Below, one piece after another: positions 63,997 to 64,000 of a stretch of DNA of 64,000 nucleotides. Position 1 is the first letter of the stretch. Each line of letters opens with the position of its first letter. The position numbers and the translations under genes were made by a program. The DNA is from Nothophaeocryptopus gaeumannii (lineage: Eukaryota > Ascomycota > Dothideomycetes > Mycosphaerellales > Mycosphaerellaceae). The stretch lies in assembly GCA_031771865.1 (NCBI GenBank), contig JASISA010000010.1, positions 186,001 to 250,000 of the forward strand. The letters run 5' to 3'. The notes beneath the pieces were generated by a model that saw nothing but the letters and a program-made list of their open reading frames with translations, was not told the DNA's origin and did not search any database.

Positions 63997-64000
63997 GCTA

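Overview
The window is nuclear DNA from a filamentous ascomycete. GT-AG introns are short (about 50-70 nt, a few over 100), gene density is near one per 2 kb on both strands, and the gene families are fungal: Zn2Cys6 regulators, a HET-domain protein, an amadoriase, a patatin, a tyrosinase and a BBE-type FAD oxidase. The 'LDLPAELRNEIYRMIF' protein at the left edge belongs to a family I associate with Dothideomycetes (Mycosphaerellales/Capnodiales). That placement is inference.

Layout. 0-5 kb: an F-box-like small protein, a spherulin/germin-like secreted cupin and a poorly defined stretch. 5-10 kb: a likely metabolic cluster of amadoriase, divergent Zn2Cys6 factor and MFS transporter. 10-19 kb: a conserved zinc-ribbon protein, one or two membrane proteins of unknown function, a PMR1-type Ca2+/Mn2+ ATPase and, divergent from it, the cohesin subunit RAD21/SCC1. 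19-25.8 kb: a HET-domain gene, a dead MFS transporter, a peroxisomal acyl-CoA dehydrogenase and a CinA/PncC-like amidase. 26-35 kb: a large disordered protein, a tandem-duplicated promoter in front of a 54-residue secreted protein, a second secreted cysteine protein, a badly decayed GRE2-like reductase and a patatin phospholipase. 35-43 kb: an unknown protein, a second Zn2Cys6 factor, a frameshifted DUF7702-like membrane protein, a three-copy tandem repeat and a FAD-linked oxidase whose signal peptide is out of frame. 43.7-46.3 kb: tyrosinase, followed by about 3.2 kb with no convincing gene. 49.5-54 kb: a secreted LRR-like protein, a short secreted ORF cut by TAG, a rhomboid protease and two small His/Gln-rich proteins. 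54.5-64 kb: a NASP-type histone chaperone divergent from DNA polymerase epsilon subunit B, several coiled-coil proteins, a tandem pair of tiny paralogous genes, and a partial coiled-coil gene at the right edge.

Functional links. The histone chaperone and polymerase epsilon genes share a 227-bp promoter with two exact ACGCGT (MluI cell-cycle) boxes. The cohesin gene 40 kb away also has two, 20 bp apart. The amadoriase, regulator and transporter look like an inducible pathway for fructosyl-amino compounds. The accessory stretches (19-35 kb and 38-53 kb) carry pseudogenes, repeats and secreted small proteins and look like fast-evolving DNA among conserved housekeeping genes. All gene models are ab initio, and splice sites were read by eye.
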